Source: CAWIVH01 sp963839475
GTDB taxonomy: Bacteria; Acidobacteriota; UBA6911
Assembly (NCBI GenBank): GCA_963839475.1
Contig: CAWIVH010000001.1
Location: forward strand, 310,001 to 374,000
Reading direction: 5' to 3'
DNA: 64,000 nt
Positions 26,340 through 35,800 of the stretch are shown piece by piece. Position 1 is the stretch's first letter; the number at the start of each line of letters is the position of its first letter. The notes under the pieces are model-generated. The model worked only from the letters and a program-made list of their open reading frames with translations, ran no database searches and had not been told where the DNA came from. A program made the translations under genes and the position numbers.

Positions 26340-28160
26340 ATGGAATCGAGGAATGACATCAGGAACATCGCCATCATTGCGCATGTCGACCACGGAAAAA
26401 CCACCCTGGTCGATGCCATGCTCAAACAGAGCGGCACCTACAGGCTGAACGAGCGAATTGTCGAGCGGGTTATGGATAATCTGGACCTGGAAAGGGAGCG
26501 CGGCATCACCATCATGGCGAAAAACACCGCCATCCATTACAAGGGTGTGAAAATCAATATCGTCGACACACCCGGCCATTCCGACTTCGGCGGCGAGGTG
26601 GAACGGGTTTTGAAGATGGTGGACGGCGTAATGCTCCTGGTCGACGCCTCGGAGGGCCCGTTGCCACAGACCCGGTTCGTGCTAAGGAAAGCCCTGGAGC
26701 AGGATCTCCCCGCCATCGTTGTAGTCAACAAAATCGATCGTTCCGATGCGCGGCCTCAGGAGGTCGTCAACGAAATCTTTGACCTTTTCATTGACCTGGA
26801 CGCCAACGAAGAGCAGATTTCTTTTCCCATCCTCTATGCCATCAGCCGGGACGGGATCGCCAAGCGGAGCCTGGAGGATGATTCAAAGGACCTGGGCCCG
26901 CTGTTCGAGCAGATTCTTGAAAGCACTCCGCCGCCGCGCCCCCTGCGCGAAGGTAAACTCCAGATTCTCGTCACCATGCTGGACTACAGTGATTATGTTG
27001 GCCGGATCGCCATCGGGCGGGTCTTCTCCGGCAGCATTGCCGTGGGGAACACGGTTTCGGTCTGCAAGCTGGACAAAACCGTGGAACAGACCCGAATCAC
27101 GAAACTCTACTGTTTCGATGGGCTTAAACAGGTACCGGTCGAATCCGCTTCCGCCGGGGATATTATAGCGCTAGCCGGCATCGAAGGCATTTTCATCGGG
27201 GAAACCGTGTCCGACGCGATAGATCCGGCGCCTTTGCCTCCTATCCACGTCGACGAACCCACCATCTCGATGATCTTCTCGGTCAACACCGCTCCCTTCG
27301 CCGGCCGCGAGGGGAAATATGTCACCTCCCGGCATATCAGGGCCCGCCTGGATAAGGAATGCCTCGGCAATGTCGCCATTCAGGTTGAGGAAACCGAAAG
27401 CATGGACAGCTTCAAGGTTTCAGGCAGAGGCGAACTCCAGCTTGCCATCCTGATCGAAATGATGCGGCGTGAAGGCTACGAAATGCAGGTCTCGAAACCA
27501 GAAGTAATCATCCGCCACGTCAATGGCCAAAAAATGGAGCCGATTGAGCTGGTGGTGATCGACTGCCCGGAGACCTTTATCGGCGTGATCACCGAAGCCC
27601 TGGGGCGCAGAAAAGGCCAGATGACCAAGATGGTGAACCATGGGGCCGGCCGTGTCCGCCTGGAGTTCGAGGTCCCCTCCCGCGGCCTTATCGGATTCCG
27701 CTCGGAATTCCTGACCGACACCAAGGGAACCGGACTCCTCAATACCCTCTTCTTGAGATGGGGGAAATGGACCGGCGAAATCGTCAATCGTCTGACCGGC
27801 GCGCTGGTTGCCGACCGGGCAGGAAATGCAACGAGCTACGCCCTCTACAACCTGCAGGAAAGAGGGGAGCTTTTCATAAAGCCCGGCACGCCGGTATATG
27901 AAGGGATGATCATCGGCGAAAACTCGCGTAACGCCGATCTCGACGTCAATGCCGTCAAAGAAAAGAAGCTCACCAACATGCGCGCCTCCACCTCGGACGA
28001 TGCGATCCGCCTCGTCCCCTATCGGCTGCTTTCGCTCGAGCAGGCGCTGGAGTTCATCAACGACGATGAACTGGTCGAAATCACCCCGGAATCGATCCGG
28101 CTGCGCAAGAAATCGCTGGATTACTATCAGCGTCTGAGAGTCAAGAAGACGGAGGCTTAG
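26340..28160 (+). CDS. typA: Ribosome-associated GTPase TypA/BipA
   Basis: A 606-residue translational GTPase from the ATG at 26340 (AAGAAGGAA upstream). The G motifs are AHVDHGKTT (residues 14-22), RGITI, DTPGHSDF and NKID, followed by a beta-barrel domain II, an EF-G-like domain III/V and the BipA-specific C-terminal domain (NHGAGRVRLEFEVPSRGLIG; RGELFIKPGTPVYEGMIIGE). TypA assists 50S assembly and stress adaptation. Length and motifs are complete. A 14-residue extension from 26298 is unlikely. Confidence 0.97.
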   Translation: MESRNDIRNIAIIAHVDHGKTTLVDAMLKQSGTYRLNERIVERVMDNLDLERERGITIMAKNTAIHYKGVKINIVDTPGHSDFGGEVERVLKMVDGVMLLVDASEGPLPQTRFVLRKALEQDLPAIVVVNKIDRSDARPQEVVNEIFDLFIDLDANEEQISFPILYAISRDGIAKRSLEDDSKDLGPLFEQILESTPPPRPLREGKLQILVTMLDYSDYVGRIAIGRVFSGSIAVGNTVSVCKLDKTVEQTRITKLYCFDGLKQVPVESASAGDIIALAGIEGIFIGETVSDAIDPAPLPPIHVDEPTISMIFSVNTAPFAGREGKYVTSRHIRARLDKECLGNVAIQVEETESMDSFKVSGRGELQLAILIEMMRREGYEMQVSKPEVIIRHVNGQKMEPIELVVIDCPETFIGVITEALGRRKGQMTKMVNHGAGRVRLEFEVPSRGLIGFRSEFLTDTKGTGLLNTLFLRWGKWTGEIVNRLTGALVADRAGNATSYALYNLQERGELFIKPGTPVYEGMIIGENSRNADLDVNAVKEKKLTNMRASTSDDAIRLVPYRLLSLEQALEFINDDELVEITPESIRLRKKSLDYYQRLRVKKTEA

Positions 28161-28250
28161 GGCCTGAAAATGAATAAAGGTTGCGTTGTGACATTTGCGG
28201 CCGGGTGATAGGATTGAAGCCTTTAATTTGTCGCGAAACTTGGTAATGCC

Positions 28251-28291
28251 TGGTCCTGGACCTCGACTTGGTCCTGGACCTAGACCTGGAC
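28251..28291. repeat. GGTCCA-type iterated hexamer block (copy 2)
   Basis: TGGTCCTGGACCTCGACTTG and on to TAGACCTGGA consists of imperfect GGTCCT/GGACCT words, like the block at 1365-1398. Confidence 0.75.
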
Positions 28292-28360
28292 ACAAAGACA
28301 CCGCATGGCATGATGCTAAATGCTGAGTTCGCAAATGCTTATTTGGAGAGAGTGGTTAAA

Positions 28361-28415
28361 GTCCAAATCGAGGGCCAGGTCCACGTCCAGGTCGAAGTCC
28401 AGGTCCAGGTCGAAT
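28361..28415. repeat. GGTCCA-type iterated hexamer block (copy 3, inverted)
   Basis: GCCAGGTCCACGTCCAGGTC followed by further GTCCAG words is the inverse counterpart of the block at 28251-28291. Confidence 0.75.
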
Positions 28416-28471
28416 AAACATGGAGTTTTGCGACAGTTGACTAATTATACTGATACAAGGAGCGCAGCCCC

Positions 28472-29293
28472 ATGACCTACTACCCTTCGGCATGCGTCTG
28501 GCCGTTTAAAGAACCTTTGGCTGGGGTATTGAGCGAACTCAAGGCCACAGCCTTTCATTATGTGGATATTGAGACGGAAAGTCTCGATGCGCCCGGGGTC
28601 GCCGAAGCTTTGAAGCAGCTGGGCTTGAAGGTTTCCTGCGTCGCTCTTGATCATCATCTGCCGGCAGGGAGTTCGCTTGAAAGCGGCGATCCGGGAACGT
28701 CTCGGAAAGCCCTGGAATATCTCGGCAAGGGACTGGAACGCATTGCAGCCGTCGGCGCCAGGGCAGCCTTCGTCTCCCCTTGCCGCCAGCAGAAGAACCT
28801 CAAGAATTTCAGCAGCGCTCTCAAGCAGCTGGCCGATCTGGCTGCATCGAGGCAGATCAGGATCTGTGTAAAGCACGCACCCGGCAGCGGCCTGCCAACA
28901 GCCAAATCAGCCTTGGCCTTTGTCAACGAAAGTCAGCATGCGAACCTTTTCCTTCTGCTCGACAGCGGCCGAGCCATCCTGGCGCGCGAAAAGGCATGGG
29001 AAATTATTGCCGCGGCCGGCACGAAACTCGGGTATGTCCAGTTGAACGACAACGACGGCAGAAGTGAACGCCACTGGCCGTTACTCGATGGGCGCATGAC
29101 GCAGGCCGATCTGACCCGAATCCTGGAAGCTCTGCAGCAAGGTGGTTATGTAGGGACACTGGGCCTGGAATTGGGCCATGACCGCGCCAGCATCGTCTGC
29201 GGCCTGGCGAAAAACCGGAACCTTCTTCTCCGCTTGCAGATGCCGGTGGAACCTAAATCCATGAAGGAGCCTGAGGCTCGCCGTAAACCCTGA
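28472..29293 (+). CDS. Sugar phosphate isomerase/epimerase-like TIM-barrel protein
   Basis: A 273-residue soluble protein with the AP-endonuclease-2-like TIM-barrel pattern: HYVDIETESLDAPGVAEALK, LVSCVALDHH-type strands, LFLLLDSGRAI, KLGYVQLNDNDG and YVGTLGLELGHD at the end. Members of this superfamily isomerise or epimerise sugars and inositol derivatives using Mn or Zn held by Glu, Asp and His. One usual glutamate strand appears altered (ICVKHAPGSG), so catalysis is not certain. AGGAG lies upstream of the start. It follows an intergenic repeat and is not in a clear operon. Confidence 0.78.
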   Translation: MTYYPSACVWPFKEPLAGVLSELKATAFHYVDIETESLDAPGVAEALKQLGLKVSCVALDHHLPAGSSLESGDPGTSRKALEYLGKGLERIAAVGARAAFVSPCRQQKNLKNFSSALKQLADLAASRQIRICVKHAPGSGLPTAKSALAFVNESQHANLFLLLDSGRAILAREKAWEIIAAAGTKLGYVQLNDNDGRSERHWPLLDGRMTQADLTRILEALQQGGYVGTLGLELGHDRASIVCGLAKNRNLLLRLQMPVEPKSMKEPEARRKP

Positions 29294-29365
29294 AGTGCGG
29301 GGCCGGCAGCACAGATCGATTCCTACTCGCTCGGCAACCGTCGCGCGCCTTTCCCGGGAAAAAGA

Positions 29366-30571
29366 TTATCGGACTGCGGTGAACATGATTTCTACCAGTC
29401 CGTCAGGAGCCACAAGGCCGGTTCCAATGGTAGCTCGTGCCGGGAATTCCTTGGCGAACACTTCCCGATAAGCGTCGTTCATCCCGGCGAAGTTTCCGAT
29501 ATCCGTAAGGTATACCAGCCCTTCGACAACATCCTTCCAGTCAAATCCCGCCGATTTCAAGGTTCGGCCAATACGGGACAGTGTTTCGCGGGTTTGGCCG
29601 CGTACATCTCCCTGATTCGAGGGCGTATTGCCCAGCATCCCGGAAACATAAAGCCGGCTGCCGACCCGAATGGCAGAGCTTAAATTCGGGTTGGTCTGCC
29701 CTGGGCTGCCGTCGGCATTGGGTGTCGTAAAGGCCCGGCGCTCCTGTCCTTTGGACGCCACCATAGTGATCTCGACCAGGTATTGCGGGGCTACCAGACC
29801 CGATCGGACCGTGGCCCGCGCGGGAGGGTCATTGGGGAAGAAAGCCCTGTATGCGGAGTTCATATCCTGGAACTGCGCGACATCGGTTATAAAAACGCGC
29901 GACGAGACCACGTCAGAGTAGTTCATTCCGGCGGCTCTCAGGATTTCGCCTGCATTCTCCATCACCGTTTTTACCTGCACTTTCATATCGCCAGCCACTG
30001 GCTGATTGTCTTTGCCGTTGCGCGAAACCAGCCCCGCCAGAAAAAGCGTGTCTCCGGAAAGAATCCCGTAGCTGTAAGGGAGCGGGCTTTTCAGCCAGGA
30101 GGCGGGATGAACAATCTTGCGTTCCCCGCCCGCGGAAATGACCACCATCGAAATCTCGACGAGCGCATCCGGCAGAACAAGGTTGCACGCGATGGTGGTC
30201 CTGGCCGGCGGGTCGTTGGGCCAATAGGTCTGGTACACCTCGTTCATCGCGGGAAAATCGGCGATATTTTTCAGATACACACTGACCGAAGCGGCGTTTT
30301 GCAGCCCGGTTCCAGCCTTGCCGAGCAGTTGGGATATCTGGTCGAGGATGCGCCGGGTCTGAAATTGGACGTCACCGGCGATGACCTTCCCCTGCTCGTC
30401 GACGGCCAATGCGCCGGAAACGTAAATCAAGCCACCGGATTTCACCGCAGGACTGAAGGGATAGCCCAAACTGGGCCCGGACTGGATAATCTGCTTCTCA
30501 CCGGAAAACACCGCAAGGGATGTCGCCATCATGACGACGGCCGCAATCGTGACAGTAGAAGTAATACGCAT
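29366..30571 (-). CDS. Exported protein with three tandem RidA (YjgF/YER057c) domains
   Basis: A 401-residue protein with a probable signal peptide (TVTIAAVVMMATSLAVFSG) and three consecutive RidA units at about 27-150, 155-275 and 285-401. Each repeats the pattern G-x-L/I-Y-V-S-G, D-V-x-x-Q, and the C-terminal P-A-R-(A/T)-T motif (PPARTTIACNLVLPDALVEI; PPARATVRSGLVAPQYLVEI; FPARATIGTGLVAPDGLVEI) with the arginine that binds the imine/carboxylate in RidA. Typical RidA is one domain forming a trimer, so this chain could be a covalent trimer. Role: enamine/imine hydrolysis or ligand binding outside the cytoplasm (inference). Confidence 0.85.
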   Translation of the reverse strand: MRITSTVTIAAVVMMATSLAVFSGEKQIIQSGPSLGYPFSPAVKSGGLIYVSGALAVDEQGKVIAGDVQFQTRRILDQISQLLGKAGTGLQNAASVSVYLKNIADFPAMNEVYQTYWPNDPPARTTIACNLVLPDALVEISMVVISAGGERKIVHPASWLKSPLPYSYGILSGDTLFLAGLVSRNGKDNQPVAGDMKVQVKTVMENAGEILRAAGMNYSDVVSSRVFITDVAQFQDMNSAYRAFFPNDPPARATVRSGLVAPQYLVEITMVASKGQERRAFTTPNADGSPGQTNPNLSSAIRVGSRLYVSGMLGNTPSNQGDVRGQTRETLSRIGRTLKSAGFDWKDVVEGLVYLTDIGNFAGMNDAYREVFAKEFPARATIGTGLVAPDGLVEIMFTAVR

Positions 30572-30588
30572 ACTTGCCTCCGCACATC

Positions 30589-30713
30589 AAAAAGGTGTCA
30601 GGCTGGAATTTCCCTTTTTAAGGTTGACCTTGGAGTGCGAGGTTTTACGCAAGAGCTTCCACGCACTGAAGTCCAAGTGCCTTAAAAAGGGGAATTCTAG
30701 CCTGACACCTTTT
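30589..30713. repeat. 125-bp palindromic element with GGTGTCAGG / CCTGACACC ends
   Basis: AAAAAGGTGTCAGGCTGGAA and following bases (30589-30623) are nearly complementary to 30680-30713, which ends AGCCTGACACCTTTT. Between them, CTTGGAGTGCG and CGCACTGAAGTCCAAG extend the pairing imperfectly. It resembles a MITE or the target of a RAYT/IS200-type transposase. It lies between the RidA gene start and the DUF3592 gene end. Confidence 0.75.
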
Positions 30714-30732
30714 AATAATACTACTTTTCTGG

Positions 30733-31533
30733 TCAGGGGCGCCGGGTCGAGACCTTGTTGCCCCGGCGCGGCGCATGGGGAGAGCATACAAGCGCAAGTG
30801 GATATTTTGCGTTATTTTTGGCGCGATCCGGCTCGTAAAGAACGCAAACCAGGCTGCCCACCTCGGGCGGGTTTTTCTGCGGTGACATATGGCCCGTTCC
30901 GATCGAACCGCTGAACTGCAGGAAAGAATAGTGGGCGATCTTCCCGTCTTTGGTTTTTTTATGCTCGGTGATCACGGCGGGAGCCGGACGGCCCTCCTGC
31001 AGAAGATGCCGCTGACGGCTCAATGGATAATGAGACAGCCAACTGATCGCGGCCAGCAGAGCCGCGATCAGATAGGGTACCCACAACGGCATCAGCTGCT
31101 CTTCGAGGCCCGGGATAAAGTGGCTTCGGGGATTCTCTGAAAGATAGCGAACGGGCAGGACGGATCCCTCCTTCAAACGGCTCCAGCGATTCCGCCCGGG
31201 TTCCATTTTGTATTTGTACTGCTGGCCTCCAACCGAGTACTCATACTCGATCCAATACTTGGCATCCTTGCCCCGCGTAGACCAGCGGCGGGTAACTTCG
31301 GCACTGGAATCCAGTCCACGCTCGGCTACAGCCTGCCTCTCCCGGTGGTCGCTTGAAGCTTTGAGATGAAGTACCACCCCTGCAGCAATGGCTGAGACCA
31401 GGAGAAGAATCGAGAACGCCAGAAGCGCTCTCCCCGCTCCTGTCAGGCGATACTCCCGGGGCCTGGAATACTCAAATTCGGCCGGCGGCTTCCAGTTTCC
31501 CTTGCACTCCCCCAGAACAGCACGGGGATCCAT
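30733..31533 (-). CDS. DUF3592-like two-helix membrane protein
   Basis: A 266-residue protein with two hydrophobic segments (GRALLAFSILLLVSAIAAGV; WVPYLIAALLAAISWL) and a periplasmic or cytosolic loop with beta strands typical of DUF3592 (SAEVTRRWSTRGKDAKYWIE; LKEGSVLPVRYLSENP), then a second similar strand set in the C-terminal part. Function of the family is unknown. It is the last gene of a three-gene operon with a ribbon-helix-helix protein and an SPFH protein, 11 nt downstream of the former. Confidence 0.75.
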   Translation of the reverse strand: MDPRAVLGECKGNWKPPAEFEYSRPREYRLTGAGRALLAFSILLLVSAIAAGVVLHLKASSDHRERQAVAERGLDSSAEVTRRWSTRGKDAKYWIEYEYSVGGQQYKYKMEPGRNRWSRLKEGSVLPVRYLSENPRSHFIPGLEEQLMPLWVPYLIAALLAAISWLSHYPLSRQRHLLQEGRPAPAVITEHKKTKDGKIAHYSFLQFSGSIGTGHMSPQKNPPEVGSLVCVLYEPDRAKNNAKYPLALVCSPHAPRRGNKVSTRRP

Positions 31534-31544
31534 GATGCCCTCCT

Positions 31545-31754
31545 CTAGTCGACCTCGGATTCCTGCTTCGATTCTGCCGCTTTAGGGAAAAGGTTTTCTC
31601 CTGCGGGCGGCAGGCGTCCTGAGTCGCGCAAAGCACGGCGCAAAAGAAACTCAATCTGTGCATTAAGGCTGCGCAGGTCAGAATCCGCCCAGCGCTGCAG
31701 CGCCTCATGGGTTGCCGGATCCAACCTCAGCAAAAACGGTTTCCTTTGCGCCAT
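31545..31754 (-). CDS. Small ribbon-helix-helix protein in the SPFH operon
   Basis: From the ATG at 31754 the 69-residue protein reads MAQRKPFLLRLDPATHEALQ and then RSLNAQIEFLLRRALRDSGR, the strand-helix-helix of Arc/MetJ-type proteins, with a polar C-terminal tail. Such short proteins are commonly found directly downstream of SPFH/Band-7 genes in Acidobacteriota and others. A DNA-binding role is possible but untested here. The longer frame from 31829 adds sequence that does not fit the family. Confidence 0.78.
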   Translation of the reverse strand: MAQRKPFLLRLDPATHEALQRWADSDLRSLNAQIEFLLRRALRDSGRLPPAGENLFPKAAESKQESEVD

Positions 31755-31835
31755 CGCCTGCTGCCCTTCGCATTTGTGAGACCTTGGACTGGCTTCCCTA
31801 AGCTGCCAGTCCCCGCCACAATCTCCCATTCAGTA

Positions 31836-32705
31836 CTATTGATACAATGTTCCCGTGTTGACTACCGGCTGGGCATCGCGGTCACTGCAAAGCACCACCA
31901 GCAGGTTGCTCACCATCGTGGCCTTGCGCTCCTCATCGAGGCGCACCACATTCTTGGCATTCAACATTTCCAGAGCCATTTCCACCATCCCCACCGCCCC
32001 TTCCACAATTTTCTGCCGCGCGGCAATGATGGCACTCGCCTGTTGCCGGCGCAGCATCGCATTGGCGATTTCAGGCGCATAGGCCAAATGGCTGATCCGG
32101 GCCTCGATGACCTCGACGCCCGCCTTCGCCAGCCGGTCCTGGATTTCCTCCCTCAGCCGATGAGAAATCTCCCCGGCCGACATGCGGAGTGAGAGCTGAC
32201 CTTCCTGATGTGCATCATAGGGGTACGAGGTCGCCAGGTTTCGAACCGCCGATTCGCTTTGCACGTGAACAAAGTTTTCATAATCGTCAACATGGAAAAC
32301 TGCTTCGGCCGTCTCCACCACCTTCCACACAACTACAGATGCAATCTCGATAGGATTCCCATCGTGATCGTTGACCTTCAGGCGGGCACTTTCAAAATTC
32401 CTTACCCGAAGCGATACGGTGCGTCGCGAGGTAAGCGGATTCACCCAGAAAAATCCCTGCTCTTTGATCGTGCCCAGGTATTTTCCGAAAAGCTGAATGA
32501 CTTTGGCCTCATTCGGATTCACGACCGTCATACCGGCCCAGCAAACCAGATCCACGATGATGAGAAATATCCAAAAAATAACCTGAGAAACGGCACCATC
32601 CTGAGCCGCGCCGATAAGCATATAAATGGAGCCAACCAGCATCGCCAACAAAACACAAACCATGAGCCATCCCGAAGAACCTTTGGTCACCTTCTCGGTC
32701 AACAT
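31836..32705 (-). CDS. SPFH/Band-7 (stomatin/prohibitin-like) membrane protein
   Basis: From the ATG at 32705 (GGAGGGGA upstream) the protein has 289 residues. Two hydrophobic segments at the N-terminus (WLMVCVLLAMLVGSIYMLIG; VIFWIFLIIVDLVCWAGM) lead into a Band-7 domain (VVNPNEAKVIQLFGKYLGTI; NPIEIASVVVWKVVETAEAV) and a coiled C-terminal part (AMLRRQQASAIIAARQKIVE). SPFH proteins form ring-like membrane scaffolds linked to proteases or lipid domains. It heads the SPFH, RHH, DUF3592 operon. Longer frames up to 32762 exist but lack a good ribosome site. Confidence 0.88.
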   Translation of the reverse strand: MLTEKVTKGSSGWLMVCVLLAMLVGSIYMLIGAAQDGAVSQVIFWIFLIIVDLVCWAGMTVVNPNEAKVIQLFGKYLGTIKEQGFFWVNPLTSRRTVSLRVRNFESARLKVNDHDGNPIEIASVVVWKVVETAEAVFHVDDYENFVHVQSESAVRNLATSYPYDAHQEGQLSLRMSAGEISHRLREEIQDRLAKAGVEVIEARISHLAYAPEIANAMLRRQQASAIIAARQKIVEGAVGMVEMALEMLNAKNVVRLDEERKATMVSNLLVVLCSDRDAQPVVNTGTLYQ

Positions 32706-32871
32706 CGAAGTCCCCTCCATCTTTGGAATCATAGTGATATCACAATGATTACACTTGCGCAAGGAATTTATTCATTTCTTGGGATGTTTTTTTACGCACC
32801 TAAGATATATGGGCTGATGTACACTCGCCCTAAACCTTGGAACTGACAATATCAAAGGGGTTACGGGAAAG

Positions 32872-35800
32872 ATGACTCAGAATTGCCACAAGATGGGGTT
32901 CTTACTTAAGCGATGCCGGGATGCTTATGTCCCGACTATTTTGGCTTCATTCGCCATGCTCTGGTGCGGACAGACGGCCGAGACCATGGCTGCCGGAGAG
33001 CGCGAATGGATTATTACGCTCGAAGAACCGACTGGGATTTACCGGCGGGACGAAGAAGTTGTGACGGCAAAACTCTCTTTCCAATCCGGCGAAGCCTGGA
33101 AAGAAAAGCTTGCAGTACTGCGACCCGACGGGAGCCAATCCGCGTCACAAATCGAAGTGACGAAGTCCTGGCCGGACGGATCCATCCAAACGGCCGACCT
33201 GCTCTTCCCGGCTTCGATTATTCCCGGCGAAAGGCCTGAATACCGGTTGATCACCGCGAAGGAGAAAGCCTCGCAGGCTCCGTACGGCAGTCCGGTTATC
33301 GCACGGGCGATTGGCCGCGGACGATTTGAAATAGCGAATTCCCGCTTCGGCATTATCGTCAACCTTGGGCTAGAAAATACTGAACCTGCCATCGTCGGGG
33401 CTTTTAACAAGTCGGCGGGAGAATCCCGCATGCTCAACGTTGTCGACACGACACCCGATGCCAAAGTGTCGCCCGAATTCGGCAAGAATGGAGCCGGACT
33501 GGGGACTTTTTTGGGCAAATCGCAGAGGAGGGGGATGTTTGATCAGGTTCGCATCCTGGAATCCGGCCCTCTGCGCGCGCGTGTGCAGCTGTCCGGAGCG
33601 CGGCTTGGCGACCAGGTTGAAACCTGGGAATTTGTCTGGCATGCAGGTTCGCCGGTCGTGGCGTGGAAATCGACCGTCCATGCAGCTGGGGGCGGGGTGC
33701 CTTATGGTTTCTTTTTCAACTCGATTTCGGCCTCTCCTTACCTTCCCTTCGACCGCTGGGCAGACGGATCCGAAGGGCGATTCCCGGATGGTCCAGAAAC
33801 TGACAATCCGCCCGACCGCGAAATCGGAGGAAAGGATTGGGCTGACCTCCCGGGGGGACATATCGTCTACTACCGGCGCGAGGAGAATTATGGAGCCATC
33901 GGAATATATGAACTCGATAAGCGGTTGGAATGGAAGGGGGTGGGGAAAGCCGCTTTTTATGCCGCAGCCATGCTCCAGACCGACAAGCCCGCAATACAAA
34001 TCGCCCTGGCTTTCCCGACCTGGATGAAGACGGAGAGCGTGCTGGAGGCCCGGAAAGAATACCGGCGCTTCATGCAACCTATACTTTCGGTGGTAAAACC
34101 GGGAAGCGGAAGCGTGGCTGCGACCCTGAAGCCCCGCATTGAAGAAGCAGCTGTTGCGAAGCCTGTGGCCGAATTGAAGCGAGCGATGTCGGGAAGCATC
34201 CCGGAGCTTTCCCTGAACGGGCCCTGGAAGCTGCAATGGGCCGAAAAATCCGAAGGCGAAAAACAGGGATTCCACCGAGCGGAATTCGCCGACGGCGACT
34301 GGCGCTCCGTCCAGGTTCCCGGCTCCGTCCACACCCAAATCCTCCAAAGCCCCCAGTATTACGCCCGCTCAGCGGAATGGATCAGCGAAAAGGAATGGTG
34401 GTATCGACGCGAATTTCGCGTGCCTCTGGAGATGCGCGGCAGACGGCTCAAATTGAGATTCGACGCCACAGATTATTATGCCGATATCTGGCTAAACGGC
34501 TGGCTCATCGGGCGGCATGAAGGATACGTCGACCCCCACCAGTATGACATCACAGCCATGGCTGACACCGAAAAGGAAAACCATCTGGCCGTCCGGGTAT
34601 GGACTCCTGTCAGTTACTACTGGCGTCACCGGCCCTACACGGTAAAAGGCTCATATGGCGCCGTAGACCAGAAACCCGACAACATCACTGCTGAAGGCAT
34701 AACGCGGCCGGTTCGCCTGATTGCGGGAGGACCTGTCTCCGTAAGGGATTTCGCGGTTGACACCCGTCTGAACGAGGACGGGAGCGCCGATGTGGTGGTC
34801 GACCTTGAGCTTGAAGCCGAGGCCAGAGCCCGGCAGGCAGAGGTTACGCTGCGGCTGATTCCGCGCACCTTCGAGTCCGCAACAGGGCTTGAATTGAAAA
34901 GCTCTTTTCCCCGGATCTCCCCGGATGGCCTATACAGGATGACACTCCACATCAAGGATCCCAAACTATGGTGGACCTGGGACCACGGGAAGCCCGATCT
35001 CTACACCCTCGATGTGGCGGTGGAATCGGGCGGCAGACTGTCCGACCGGCGGTCCTGCGCCGTCGGAATTCGGGAAATAGAGCATGCAGACTGGAAGTTC
35101 TACCTGAACGGTAAACGACTTTTTGTCCGCGGGACCAATTACTACTACAACCTCTTTCTGTCGGAGGTAAAACGGGCTGATTACGAGCGCGACCTGGCGC
35201 TGATCCGGGCAATGAATGTGAATATGATCCGGCTGCACTGCCATTTCACGAATCCGGAATTCTACGACCTGGCGGATGAACTCGGAATTCTGATCTGGCA
35301 GGACTACCTCGAGGCCTGGTACCCCGAAGATCGAGTTTTTTCGCTGAAGGCAGCCGCTCTTTACGATCCCCATATCCGGTATGTCCGCAATCACCCGTGT
35401 GTCGCCATCTGGGCCACCAGTGATGAGGAATCGCTGGAAAATTACCGCGACCTGACCAAACACCTGGAACCGCGCCTGTACCAACTCGATCCACAGCGGC
35501 GCCCGGTCGTTCGCTCCACCGGACGCTATGGCGACGAGCACGTCTACCACGGCTGGTATGGCGGCTCGATCTGGCAGTACACTTCGATGACAGAGAGATT
35601 CGTATCCGAACTGGGAGCGACCGCTCTTCCGAATTACGACAGCCTCATCAAGTTCCTGCCCGATGCCTGGCCTATCGAACAGCATGAGGAGGAGTGGATT
35701 TTCTACAAACTGCAGATCGCCGAAGCCATGAGGGCATGGGGCAAACCCGGGAATATGACGTTGCAGGAATATATCCCGCAGACTCAAGATTATGTGGCCC

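Larger units (their letters stand above)
28161..28471. other. Intergenic stretch with paired GGTCCA-type repeat blocks
   Basis: These roughly 310 bases hold no supportable gene. Two hexamer-iterated blocks in opposite orientation (28251-28291 and 28361-28415) flank a ~70-nt core and could form a long imperfect hairpin. AAGGAG just before 28472 is the ribosome site of the next gene. Confidence 0.6.
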
